Assembly (NCBI RefSeq): GCF_009796285.1
Contig: NZ_CP047020.1
Location: 3,782,001-3,846,000 of the forward strand
DNA from: Streptomyces broussonetiae
Lineage (GTDB): Bacteria > Actinomycetota > Actinomycetes > Streptomycetales > Streptomycetaceae
Direction of reading: 5' to 3'
DNA: 64,000 nucleotides
Part shown: piece by piece, positions 50,196 to 58,113 of the stretch
Numbering within the stretch: position 1 is the stretch's first letter
How the letters are laid out: each line of letters starts with the position of its first letter
The notes under the pieces: model-generated
The model's input: the letters and a program-made list of their open reading frames with translations, nothing else
What the model was told of the DNA's origin: nothing
The model's database searches: none
Made by a program: the position numbers and the translations under genes

Positions 50196-51140
50196 ATGCC
50201 GCAGACCGAGACACCGGGCACCGAGGGGGCCCCGTCTGCCCGGCTGCGCTGGTGGACCGAGCTGCCGCTGATCCTGCTGGTCTACGGCTGCTACTCGGCC
50301 GGCCGCCTGCTCGCGCGCGGTGACGTCGCCTCGGCCGTCGACCACGGCCTGGCGATCCTGCGCTTCGAGAAGGCCCTGCACCTGAACGCCGAGCACCCGC
50401 TCAACCGGCTGTTCACGCGCGAGCCCTGGCTCGGTGTGCCGGCCGACTTCTGGTACGCCTCGCTGCACTACCTGATCACGCCCGCCATCCTGGTCTGGCT
50501 GTTCACAGCCCGCTCCGAGCACTACCGGCGGGCCCGCACCTGGCTGATGACGTCCACGTTCATCGGTCTGATCGGCTTCACACTGGTGCCGACCTGCCCG
50601 CCCCGACTGCTCTCCGCCGGACAGGGCTTCGTGGACACCATGGCCCACTACAGCTCGTACGGCTGGTGGGGCGGCGAGGCCAGCGCCCCGCGCGGGCTGG
50701 GCGGAATGACCAACCAGTACGCGGCGATGCCGAGCCTGCACGTCGGCTGGGCGCTGTGGTGCGGCGTGATGCTGTGGCGGCACGGCGGCACGCGCGTGAC
50801 GAAGGTCTTCGGTGTTCTCTACCCGCTGGGCACCGCGCTCGTGGTCATGGGCACCGCCAACCACTACTTCCTGGACGCGGTCGCGGGCGTCGCCGTCATG
50901 GGCGTCGGCCACCTGCTGGCGCCGCGCGTGATGCGGGTTCTGGACTGGCTGCGGGCCCGCCTGTTCCCGCGCCGCACACCGGCCACGGACGGCACGGGCT
51001 CCCCGATTGTCAGTGGCGGATGCCAGACTTCCGCGGGTGAGCGAATTCCACGGCAGCGCGAGTCGCGGCCCGGCGCCGGGGCCGAAGCGGACACCTCCCC
51101 CAGCGACGAGGGAGAAGGGGCTGCGGCACCGGCTCGCTGA
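50196..51140 (+). CDS. PAP2-type membrane phosphatase/transferase
   Basis: A 314-residue integral membrane protein with about six helices. It carries the PAP2 signature of the inositolphosphotransferase/Aur1 type: LVPTCPPRLLSAGQG, AAMPSLHVGWALWCG (catalytic His) and TANHYFLDAVAGVAVM. It probably transfers or removes a phosphate head group on a membrane lipid. The ribosome site GGGGGAGGA is excellent. The C-terminal 60 residues are polar and disordered and overlap the start of the nuclease gene by about 104 nt. Confidence 0.85.
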   Translation: MPQTETPGTEGAPSARLRWWTELPLILLVYGCYSAGRLLARGDVASAVDHGLAILRFEKALHLNAEHPLNRLFTREPWLGVPADFWYASLHYLITPAILVWLFTARSEHYRRARTWLMTSTFIGLIGFTLVPTCPPRLLSAGQGFVDTMAHYSSYGWWGGEASAPRGLGGMTNQYAAMPSLHVGWALWCGVMLWRHGGTRVTKVFGVLYPLGTALVVMGTANHYFLDAVAGVAVMGVGHLLAPRVMRVLDWLRARLFPRRTPATDGTGSPIVSGGCQTSAGERIPRQRESRPGAGAEADTSPSDEGEGAAAPAR

Positions 51141-52215
51141 GCTGCGCGGTCCCGACGTACCGGCCAAGGCCCTGGACGCGCGTGCCCTCGCGGCGCTCGC
51201 CGCCAACCCCGGCTGCCGCAGACGGGCGATCCTGGACGGCGCCGGGGTGGACAAGGCACGGCTGGCGAGCGCGCTGGGCGCGCCGTCCGGCTTCGGGCAG
51301 TCGCAGTTCGCGCTGACCCGGGGCAACGCGTTCGAGGCGCGGGTGAAGGCGGACGGCGGCGCGGAGCTGCTGCGCCTGGCGCACGCCCGGCTCGACCCGG
51401 CCGCGGAGCCGCCGGAGGGTGCCGCCGTGCCCGACCTGAGCGCGCACGGCCCGCAGGGGCGTACGGCGCGTACGGCGCTGGCGTTGCGGGAGGCCACGCG
51501 CGCGGGCGGCTGGACGCTGCTGGACCACCCGATGCTGGCGCTGGACGTGGCGGGCTCGCTCGCCTTCCTGGAGCCGGACGCGGTGGTGGTGCACCCCGAC
51601 GGCAGCTGGTCGGTGGCGGAGATCAAGTCCTTCCCGATGCTGGACGGTGCGGCGGACCCGTCGAAGGTCGGCGCGGCGGCCCGCCAGGCGGCGGTGTACG
51701 TGCTGGCCCTGGAGGAGGTCGCCGCCCGGCTCGATCCGCCCCCGCGCGTGCGGCACCGGGTGCTGTTGGTGTGCCCCAGGGACTTCTCCAACCTGGCGAC
51801 CGGATCCGCCGTGGACGTGCGCAAGCAACGGGCGGTCACCGCCCGCCAGCTGGCCCGGCTCACCCGGATCGAGGAGATCGCCGAGGCCCTGCCCGAGGGC
51901 ACATGCTTCGCGCCCGAGCGCAGTGCCGAGGAGCTGACGGCGGCCGTGGCCGCGGTCCCGGCGGCGTACGCGCCGGAGTGCCTGGCCGCGTGCGAACTGG
52001 CCTTCCACTGCCGGGACCGCGCGCACGAGGCGGGGGCCGTCACCCGCCTCGGCCGGCCACTGCGCGCCGAGCTGGGCGGCCTGGCCACGGTCGAGGACGT
52101 CCTCGCCGCGGCCCGGGGCGAGAGCGGCGACCCGGACGACCCGGCGGTGGCAGCCCTGCGCCGGGCCGCCGCGCTGCGTGCCGAAGCGCTGGAGGGGGTG
52201 GCCGCATGTCGTTGA
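51037..52215 (+). CDS. PD-(D/E)XK nuclease with Dna2/AddB/Cas4-like iron-sulfur cysteines
   Basis: A 392-residue protein. The nuclease core is readable: E100 in TRGNAFEARVK, D181 in EPDAVVVHPDG, E195-x-K197 in SVAEIKSFPML, and the QxxxY motif Q217/Y221 in ARQAAVYVL. One cysteine precedes the core (C60, NPGCRRRAI). Three follow in a C-x3-C-x5-C array (C315, C319, C325, CLAACELAFHC). This is the single-plus-three arrangement that binds a 4Fe-4S cluster in AddB, Dna2 and Cas4. The start is uncertain: GTG 51037 is chosen, with TTG 51007 and GTG 51013 possible, all inside the PAP2 gene. It overlaps the next gene by 10 nt. Confidence 0.75.
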   Translation: MSEFHGSASRGPAPGPKRTPPPATREKGLRHRLAELRGPDVPAKALDARALAALAANPGCRRRAILDGAGVDKARLASALGAPSGFGQSQFALTRGNAFEARVKADGGAELLRLAHARLDPAAEPPEGAAVPDLSAHGPQGRTARTALALREATRAGGWTLLDHPMLALDVAGSLAFLEPDAVVVHPDGSWSVAEIKSFPMLDGAADPSKVGAAARQAAVYVLALEEVAARLDPPPRVRHRVLLVCPRDFSNLATGSAVDVRKQRAVTARQLARLTRIEEIAEALPEGTCFAPERSAEELTAAVAAVPAAYAPECLAACELAFHCRDRAHEAGAVTRLGRPLRAELGGLATVEDVLAAARGESGDPDDPAVAALRRAAALRAEALEGVAACR

Positions 52216-53795
52216 TCACCACCCTCGCCCGGCTCGAGGCCGTCGGCAGCGGCCGGGCCCGGCCCGTCGCGACCGTCCGGCACCGGCACCTGTCCGAGCG
52301 CCCCCTGGTGTTCGTGCCGCTCACCACCGCCGGTGAGGCCGGCGCCCCGCTCGGCGCCCTGGTCGGCACCGACCGCGACGCGCCCCGCCTGCTGGTCGTA
52401 CCGCAGCCCCGCGACCGTGACCTGCGGTTCGGGTTCCTAGCCGAGCTGGCGGACGTCGTCCTGCCGTACGTCGACGCGCACGCGCAGTCCGTGGAGGCGG
52501 CCGAGCGCACCGAGACCGACCCGCAGACCGGCAAGCGGGTCAAGGTCGAGGTGGAGCTGTGCGCGGACGCGCCCCAGCTGATCGTGCCGAGCCGCGCGGG
52601 CCTGGACTTCGTCCGGCTGCTCGGGCGTTCCATGCGGTTTCGCCGTACGGCCGAGCAGGACCCGCAGACTCCCCATCCGGCGCCGCCGCGCGTCCCGTTG
52701 CTGGGCCGCTGGCTGACCCACTACGGCGAGCGGGCCCGGGTCCCCGGCTCCTCGCTGCTGCTGGCCCTCACGGATGTGCTGTCCCGACACTGGGCGACCG
52801 GCCAGTCCGGCCTGGAGGACCAGCATCTGGGCGCGCTGCTCGCCTGGATCGACCCTCCCGGGGGGACGTCCGGTGCCGAGGCCGCGCGCGCTGCCGAGCT
52901 GGCCCGGGACGCCGACGGCCAGCTGCGGTGTCCGCCGGCCGGCCCGGCCACCGACCCGGCGTTCGACAACAGGCTGCTGGCTCCCGCGATCGAGCGCTAC
53001 GACCGCGCGCGTGCCGCGCTCGCCGCCGCCGAGGACGCCGTGGCCGCCGACGACCGGCTGGCCGCGCTCACCGTGGCCGAGCGGGAGATCCGCGACCTGG
53101 TGGAAAGCCGCACCCGCCCCACCTGGGACGCGGTGTGGCGGGGCCTGGACCTGCTGCGGGCGCTGCCGCAGGGGGCGCATGTCGAGGAACGCTGGACGCG
53201 GGACCGCTGGTCGTTCACCGGGCACCGGGACCGGGTGCTGGCCGGCGAGCCCCCGCAGCCACGCCGGGACGACGCGGTGACGGCGGCGAACAAGCTGGCC
53301 ACGCGCGAGCGTGAGCAGGCCCGGCTCGAGGCGCAGGAGGCGCTGGACGACCCGCTGGTGATGGCGGGCCGCAGGCTGGCCGGGGAGGCGTTCGCGGGTG
53401 AGGTGATCGATGTCGTCATGGCGTACAGCGAGGGCAAGCGGCCGAGCCCGCGTCCGCTGGTGACGGTGCGCACGGACGACCGGCCGCAGTCGGCCGAGCG
53501 GGCGAAGGTGTACCGCTCGCTGGGCGGCAAGCCGCAGGCGGCGGAGGTCGCCGGGCAGGAGGCCGACGGGGTGCTGGTGCTGCGCGTCCTGGACAAGATG
53601 GGACGTGGCAGGGAGCCGGAGCCGGGTTCGGTGCCGCAGAAGGGCGACCGGCTCTGCTTCACCCTGTTCGAGCACGAGCAGCGCGGCGGCCCGAAGCTGC
53701 CCGATCCGGAGGAGACCCCGTGGACGCACGGCGGCCCGCCGGGCGAGGCCGCGCCGGAGGCGCCCGACGCCGTGACCGAGGAGGACGTGCTGTGA
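52206..53795 (+). CDS. Protein of unknown function in the nuclease-helicase operon
   Basis: A 529-residue soluble protein. The N-terminal half has FVPLTTAGEAGAPLGALVGT and DADGQLRCPPAGPATDP segments. The middle (about residues 260-400) is strongly helical and charged, for example RYDRARAALAAAEDAVAADD, consistent with coiled coils. The C-terminal third has VLRVLDKMGRGREPEPGSVP, then a domain ending CFTLFEHEQRGGPK and an acidic tail. No catalytic motif is recognised. GGAGGGGG before ATG 52206 and a GTGA overlap with the helicase show the three genes are translated together. A scaffold or DNA-binding subunit is the simplest guess. Confidence 0.75.
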   Translation: MSLITTLARLEAVGSGRARPVATVRHRHLSERPLVFVPLTTAGEAGAPLGALVGTDRDAPRLLVVPQPRDRDLRFGFLAELADVVLPYVDAHAQSVEAAERTETDPQTGKRVKVEVELCADAPQLIVPSRAGLDFVRLLGRSMRFRRTAEQDPQTPHPAPPRVPLLGRWLTHYGERARVPGSSLLLALTDVLSRHWATGQSGLEDQHLGALLAWIDPPGGTSGAEAARAAELARDADGQLRCPPAGPATDPAFDNRLLAPAIERYDRARAALAAAEDAVAADDRLAALTVAEREIRDLVESRTRPTWDAVWRGLDLLRALPQGAHVEERWTRDRWSFTGHRDRVLAGEPPQPRRDDAVTAANKLATREREQARLEAQEALDDPLVMAGRRLAGEAFAGEVIDVVMAYSEGKRPSPRPLVTVRTDDRPQSAERAKVYRSLGGKPQAAEVAGQEADGVLVLRVLDKMGRGREPEPGSVPQKGDRLCFTLFEHEQRGGPKLPDPEETPWTHGGPPGEAAPEAPDAVTEEDVL

Positions 53796-55129
53796 CGACG
53801 GTCGACTTCGACCCCGGGGCCGCCGCCGCCCGCGCCACCGACGCGATCCTGCACGACACCCTGCACGGCAGCGAGCGCGGTGTGGTGGTGGACTCGCCAC
53901 CGGGCGCCGGCAAGTCGACGCTCGTGGTCCGCGCGGCCCTCGAACTGGCCGGTGCCGGGCGCCCGTTGATGGTGGTGGCGCAGACGAACGCCCAGGTGGA
54001 CGACCTGGTCCTGCGGCTCGCCGAGAAGAGTCCGCAGCTGCCGGTCGGCCGCCTGCACAGCAGCGACGCGGACGCCTACGACCCGGCGCTGGACGGCCTG
54101 CCCCACGTCCGCACGTCCGCGAAGGCGGCCGACCTCAAGGGCCTTCCGGTCGTCCTCTCCACGGCCGCGAAGTGGGCCCATGTGACGGTGGACGAGCCCT
54201 GGCGGCACGCGATCGTGGACGAGGCGTACCAGATGCGCTCGGACTCCCTGCTGGCCGTGGCCGGCCTGTTCGAGCGGGCGCTGTTCGTGGGCGACCCGGG
54301 GCAGCTGGACCCGTTCGCGATCGTCGGCAGCGAGCAGTGGGCGGGCCTGTCGTACGACCCGTCGGCCTCGGCGGTGACCACGCTCCTGGCGCACAACCCG
54401 GCCCTTCCCCAGCACCGCCTGCCGGTCTCCTGGCGGCTGCCCGCCTCGGCGGCGCCGCTGGTTTCGGACGCGTTCTACCCCTACACCCCGTTCCGCAGCG
54501 GCACCGACCACGGCGACCGCCGCCTCGCCTTCGCCGTCCCCTCGGACGGCTCCGGCCCCGACCGGGTGATCGACGAGGCGGCGGACTCCGGTTGGGGTCT
54601 GCTGGAACTGCCCGCCCGGCACACCCCGCGCACCGACCCGGAGGCGGTCCGCGCGGTGGCCACGGTCGTACGGCGCCTGCTCGAGCGCGGCGGAGCGGCG
54701 GTCTCCGAACGCGCGCCGGACCCTTCCCCCCTGACCGCCGAGCGCATCGCCGTCGGCACGGCCCACCGCGACCAGGCGGCGGCGGTCCGCACGGCCCTCG
54801 CCGAGCTGGGCGTGGCGGACGTGACGGTCGACACGGCCAACCGTCTCCAGGGCCGTGAGTACGACGTCACGGTCGTCCTGCACCCGCTCTCCGGCCGCCC
54901 CGACGCCACCGCCTTCCACCTGGAGACCGGCCGCCTGTGCGTCCTCGCGTCCCGGCACCGCCACGCGTGCATCGTGGTCTGCCGCGCCGGCGTGGGCGAC
55001 CTCCTGGACGACTACCCGTCCACGGAACCGGTCCAGCTGGGCACGCTGGTGAAGTTCCCGGACGGCTGGGAGGCGAACCACGCTGTCCTCACCCATCTGG
55101 CGGAACACCGGGTGCTCTGGCGGCCGTGA
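53792..55129 (+). CDS. SF1B-type helicase (Dna2/Upf1-like AAA ATPase)
   Basis: A 445-residue helicase. Walker A is SPPGAGKST (K41). Motif Ia is VVAQTNAQVDDL. Motif II is IVDEAYQM (DEAY in place of DEAx). Motif III is FVGDPGQLDPF. Motif IV is in LPVSWRLPASAAPLV. Motif V is VDTANRLQGREYDV and motif VI is VLASRHRHACIVVCR. These fit the AAA_11/AAA_12 group that includes Dna2 and Upf1. GTG 53792 overlaps the previous stop (GTGA) with GAGGAGG upstream. It is compact compared with Dna2, as expected if the nuclease is a separate subunit. Confidence 0.85.
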   Translation: MTTVDFDPGAAAARATDAILHDTLHGSERGVVVDSPPGAGKSTLVVRAALELAGAGRPLMVVAQTNAQVDDLVLRLAEKSPQLPVGRLHSSDADAYDPALDGLPHVRTSAKAADLKGLPVVLSTAAKWAHVTVDEPWRHAIVDEAYQMRSDSLLAVAGLFERALFVGDPGQLDPFAIVGSEQWAGLSYDPSASAVTTLLAHNPALPQHRLPVSWRLPASAAPLVSDAFYPYTPFRSGTDHGDRRLAFAVPSDGSGPDRVIDEAADSGWGLLELPARHTPRTDPEAVRAVATVVRRLLERGGAAVSERAPDPSPLTAERIAVGTAHRDQAAAVRTALAELGVADVTVDTANRLQGREYDVTVVLHPLSGRPDATAFHLETGRLCVLASRHRHACIVVCRAGVGDLLDDYPSTEPVQLGTLVKFPDGWEANHAVLTHLAEHRVLWRP

Positions 55130-55235
55130 GGCCTTGGGGCGGTACTCCCGAGGGCCCCTTGCGAGGGCGCGGGACAATGGACGGTGGCCCACCTGCAGGT
55201 GGTGCCCAGCGAACCGTACGAGGAGGAGAGAAGAC

Positions 55236-55604
55236 ATGGCGGAGCCCACGCCGCGTCGCAACGAACCGCGGCTACGCCCCGCGCCCCTGATCTTCGAGCC
55301 GGTGGAGGCGGCCACCGATCCCGAGCACTTCTTCGACCTGGAGTCGATCGAGGATCCGCGGGCGCTGCTGGCCCGGGCGACCGAGCTGACCCAGGCGTTC
55401 CGCGCGGCCGCCGACCGTGCAGTGGAGTTTCAGGCCATCGCGGCGGCCCAGCTCGCCGACCCGCGCCGCTTCGACCGGCTCACCCCGGCCGACATCGCCG
55501 AGCGCGCGGAGTGGACCGAGGACTATGCGAAGAAGATGGTCGAATTCGGCCGGGACCTGATGCGGGGCGACAGCGAGGGGCGGACGACCGCCGACCCCGT
55601 GTGA
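55236..55604 (+). CDS. Conserved small protein downstream of the helicase
   Basis: A 122-residue acidic, helical protein (DPEHFFDLESIEDPRALLAR, then ELTQAFRAAADRAVEFQAIA). The last part, RLTPADIAERAEWTEDYAKK, could be a short helix-turn-helix. AGGAGGAGAG precedes ATG 55236. It lies 106 nt after the helicase on the same strand. The function is unknown; it is a possible partner or regulator of the operon. Confidence 0.7.
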   Translation: MAEPTPRRNEPRLRPAPLIFEPVEAATDPEHFFDLESIEDPRALLARATELTQAFRAAADRAVEFQAIAAAQLADPRRFDRLTPADIAERAEWTEDYAKKMVEFGRDLMRGDSEGRTTADPV

Positions 55605-55773
55605 CCCGGCGCCCATGCCGCGGCGCCCATGGGCCCGCACCCATGAGTCCGGCTCATAAGTAAACCCCTCTGGCATATGCCAGGCGGGCAAGATACTCCT
55701 CCTCCACCCCTGTTGTCCCGGGTTTCGGCAACTCAGAAGAACGATCCGCTCACCCCCGGTACATCTGGGTGTC

Positions 55774-56343
55774 ATGACCAGCGCTCCGAACGTCACCCGA
55801 GTCACCTCCGACGGCGTCGCCTGGCTCGCCTCGGCCGCCACGTATCCGCGCAGCACGCTGGCGCACTGGGAGGACCGGCCGGACGTTCCGCTCGCCCTGC
55901 CCTGCGGCACGGCCTTCGACGTGGTGAGCGCGCCCTCGATCTTCGGACGCCGGATGCTGGACCAGTTATGGGACGAGGGGCCGGGCTCGGGTCCGGTCGC
56001 GGTGTTCCGGGGCCGCACGCTGCTGTTCGCCGCTCCGGGCACGGCCCAGCGGCTGCCCTCGCTGCTGGCGTGGGAGGAGTGGGGCACGCACCGTACGGCC
56101 GCGGTGCCGCCACTGCTGTGCCACGGCACCGGCGACGCGGTGACCGTCCCCGCCCCGGCCGGCAGCGGCGCCACGGGCGACTCCCGCTGGCTGGTGGCGC
56201 CGGACCAGCGGCATCCGTGGCTGCCGGGGCCGGAAGTGGTGCTCTGGGCAGCCGTACGAGCCGCCCGGGCTGCCGTACGGATATCGATTTTTCCTCCCGC
56301 GGATCAGGATGCTAAGGTCTACGACGTCAGCAGGCGCCGCTAG
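55774..56343 (+). CDS. Small primase/polymerase-like protein with a TTA codon
   Basis: A 189-residue protein. Segments such as LASAATYPRSTLAHWEDRPD, VPLALPCGTAFDVVSAPS and LLFAAPGTAQRLPSLLAWEE resemble short Streptomyces proteins annotated as bifunctional primase/polymerase-like; the catalytic Asp residues of true Prim-Pol are not evident. Codon 65 (55966-55968) is TTA, so translation may depend on bldA. The last codons run into tRNA-Lys: the TAG stop lies inside the tRNA gene. Confidence 0.6.
   Translation: MTSAPNVTRVTSDGVAWLASAATYPRSTLAHWEDRPDVPLALPCGTAFDVVSAPSIFGRRMLDQLWDEGPGSGPVAVFRGRTLLFAAPGTAQRLPSLLAWEEWGTHRTAAVPPLLCHGTGDAVTVPAPAGSGATGDSRWLVAPDQRHPWLPGPEVVLWAAVRAARAAVRISIFPPADQDAKVYDVSRRR
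55966..55968 (+). promoter_or_regulatory. TTA codon (possible bldA control point)
   Basis: In-frame TTA at codon 65 (MLDQLWDE) of the 55774 gene. Apart from adpA it is the only in-frame TTA I noticed in the window. Confidence 0.8.
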
Positions 56344-56407
56344 CTCAGTTGGTTAGAGCAGCTGACTCTTAATCAGCGGGTCCGGGGTTCGAGTCCCTGG
56401 CGGCGCA
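56334..56407 (+). tRNA. tRNA-Lys (anticodon CTT)
   Basis: Acceptor GCGCCGC pairs with GCGGCGC and the discriminator is A. The D arm contains GCTCAGTTGGTTAGAGC, the anticodon loop reads ACTCTTAAT and the T loop TTCGAGT. A TAAGGT -10-like box at 56313-56318 precedes it, inside the upstream coding frame. The 3' CCA is not encoded. Confidence 0.96.
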
Positions 56408-56416
56408 CGCGAAGGA

Positions 56417-56455
56417 AACGGCGGGTCCGATTCGAAAGAATCAGGCCCGCCGTTT
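56417..56455 (+). terminator. Terminator of tRNA-Lys
   Basis: AACGGCGGG pairs with CCCGCCGTT, with an inner GATTC/GAATC stem and a GAAA loop, followed by TT. Typical rho-independent hairpin. Confidence 0.8.
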
Positions 56456-56464
56456 TCGTATACA

Positions 56465-56524
56465 CACAGCGGTCATAGGCACAGCGGTCGTAGGCACAGC
56501 GGTCATACACACGGCGGCCGTACG
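56465..56524. repeat. 15-bp tandem repeat, four units
   Basis: Units CACAGCGGTCATAGG, CACAGCGGTCGTAGG, CACAGCGGTCATACA and CACGGCGGCCGTACG are consecutive, with a partial fifth CACAGCA. They lie between the tRNA-Lys terminator and the 3' end of the metalloprotease gene. Nothing suggests translation. Confidence 0.8.
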
Positions 56525-56532
56525 CACAGCAC

Positions 56533-57786
56533 TCAGCCCTGCACCCCCGGTGTGATCTTCACCGTCCATGCCCCCGACGCCGTCCGGCCCTCCACCTCGA
56601 CCTTCACGCCCTCCCCGGGCACCGTGAAGCTCTCGCCCAGGGCGACCGGGGCGTCGGCGAGGGGCGGGTAGACCGAGTTCTCCCAGCAGGCCTCGGTGTT
56701 CGGGTGGGCGTCCACGACCTCCACCGGGCCGCCGCCGGATTCCGCGGCGCCTTTGATCCGGTACACCAGCACGCCCCCACGGCAGGCGGCCGCGTCGTTG
56801 CCGGCCGCACCGCGCAGCTCGAAGGCCAGGGCACTGTCGGGGCCGGTGCGCACGATCGCCAGCTTCACCCCGTGGCCGAGGCCGAAGGCCGGGGCGCCGG
56901 CCGTGCCCTGCACCGGTACGCCCGGGCCGGCCTCCAGTGGTTCCAGGGTCAGCCGGGTCCCGCGCGTGCCGCGCACGCACACCACCTGGCGCGGATCCAG
57001 CCAGCCCAGCTTCCACTTGTGCCAGGCGAACATGTCGGGCGCGAGGCCGAACTGGCTGCCCATCAGATCCCAGTCGCCGACGTAGGTGTCCCAGTCGCCC
57101 TTGCCGTCGACCGGACGGTGGTAGAGGTCGGGCAGGTCGAAGACATGGCCGGTCTCATGGGCGAGGACCAGCCGGTCCGGCGGGTGCTTCTCGAAGACCG
57201 TGACGACGCGCTGGACGTCCGTGCCGTCGACGTGCACCGGCGTGTCGAGGTTGACGACCTTCGTGGCGTCCGAGTCGACGCCGGGCGCGTCCGGGTCGGC
57301 GACGAAGTACACGACCTGGTAACGGGAGAAGTCCACCTCCGGGTCGGCCACCGCGAACGCGTCCCGAAGATAGGTGCCGCGGTCCTCGGCGCTCCAGTCG
57401 CGCTTCATGGCGTACGCCGCGGAGGACTTCGGCATGCGCAGCCAGTGGTTCAGCGGGTGCGGGCGCAGGGTGAAGCGGCCGTAGGAGGCCTGCTCGTAGT
57501 AGCGGCTGGTGAGGGGGAAGTGATCGGCCGTCAGCTGGGCGGGGCTGGTGCGCGGGGTGGCGTCCGGGAAGGAGAGGAAGACCAGGACGGCGTCGAGGGT
57601 GCCGGTCGGGCGGGTGTAGTCCGGGTTCCAGGTGTCGACGCCTTCCGAGTGGTGGGCGTCGGTGCGGTGCAGGGCGCAGGGGGCGGTGGAGAAGGGTTCG
57701 GCGACCGCGGGGCCGCTGAAGATCGAGGTGGCGGCGAGCGCCGACAGCGTGGTGCACACGGCGGCGGTACTGCGCAGCTTGAGCAC
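56533..57786 (-). CDS. Secreted M6-like metalloprotease
   Basis: A 417-residue exported zinc peptidase. The signal peptide covers about 1-29 (TTLSALAATSIFSGPAVAE). The zinc motif HETGH is at 210-214 (LVLAHETGHVFDLPDLYH), and a DLMGSQFG segment follows, typical of M6 (immune inhibitor A-like) enzymes. The N-terminal LVFLSFPDATP and the YYEQASYGRF segment also fit. The C-terminal 130 residues form a beta-rich domain. The start is GTG 57786 with GGAGG 8 nt upstream. Confidence 0.85.
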   Translation of the reverse strand: MLKLRSTAAVCTTLSALAATSIFSGPAVAEPFSTAPCALHRTDAHHSEGVDTWNPDYTRPTGTLDAVLVFLSFPDATPRTSPAQLTADHFPLTSRYYEQASYGRFTLRPHPLNHWLRMPKSSAAYAMKRDWSAEDRGTYLRDAFAVADPEVDFSRYQVVYFVADPDAPGVDSDATKVVNLDTPVHVDGTDVQRVVTVFEKHPPDRLVLAHETGHVFDLPDLYHRPVDGKGDWDTYVGDWDLMGSQFGLAPDMFAWHKWKLGWLDPRQVVCVRGTRGTRLTLEPLEAGPGVPVQGTAGAPAFGLGHGVKLAIVRTGPDSALAFELRGAAGNDAAACRGGVLVYRIKGAAESGGGPVEVVDAHPNTEACWENSVYPPLADAPVALGESFTVPGEGVKVEVEGRTASGAWTVKITPGVQG

Positions 57787-58113
57787 GGACTTGACCTCCG
57801 GACGCGGTTCGCGGGACCCGCATTCCAGATTGAGCGGCTATGTTGAGTTATGCCCTGTTTTTCGGCACCAGAAGGGTGAGTGCGCCCTTCCGTGCACCGG
57901 CGCGCGACGGCGCTCGACACCCCGTAACACTCACGGAACGTCACAACTGGTCGAGGGCCCCAAGAACCTGTCCAGGTGCGGGCAGAAACGATCTGTCAGA
58001 ACCCTTGCCCCATCCGGGACACTGGAGAGTGGCTGGAAGGGCCCGGGGCCAGCCTCTATGATCGGCACACTTTCCGGCACGGACAGAGATCGAGTGCACT
58101 GCGGGAGCGAGCG
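57787..58113. other. Divergent region between the metalloprotease gene and cdgA
   Basis: 327 bases without a supported gene. The sequence GTAACACTCACGGAACG (about 57925-57941) has a half-site resembling the BldD box but lacks the second half, so it is weak. The cdgA-type gene carries GGGAG before GTG 58114. Nothing else recognisable. Confidence 0.5.

Noticed and set aside
49994..50221. Short symmetric frames in the gap before the PAP2 gene
   Set aside because: They mirror each other on both strands, lack ribosome sites and have no recognisable composition.
51037..55129. Calling the nuclease-helicase operon a known phage-defence system (Zorya, Druantia, BREX)
   Set aside because: None of the signature proteins of those systems is present; the make-up is closer to Dna2/AddAB, and function is left open.
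56334..57786. Integrated element at tRNA-Lys
   Set aside because: No recombinase and no repeat of the tRNA 3' end in the window.
57925..57941. BldD operator before cdgA
   Set aside because: Only one half of the known palindrome is matched; recorded as weak under the intergenic entry.
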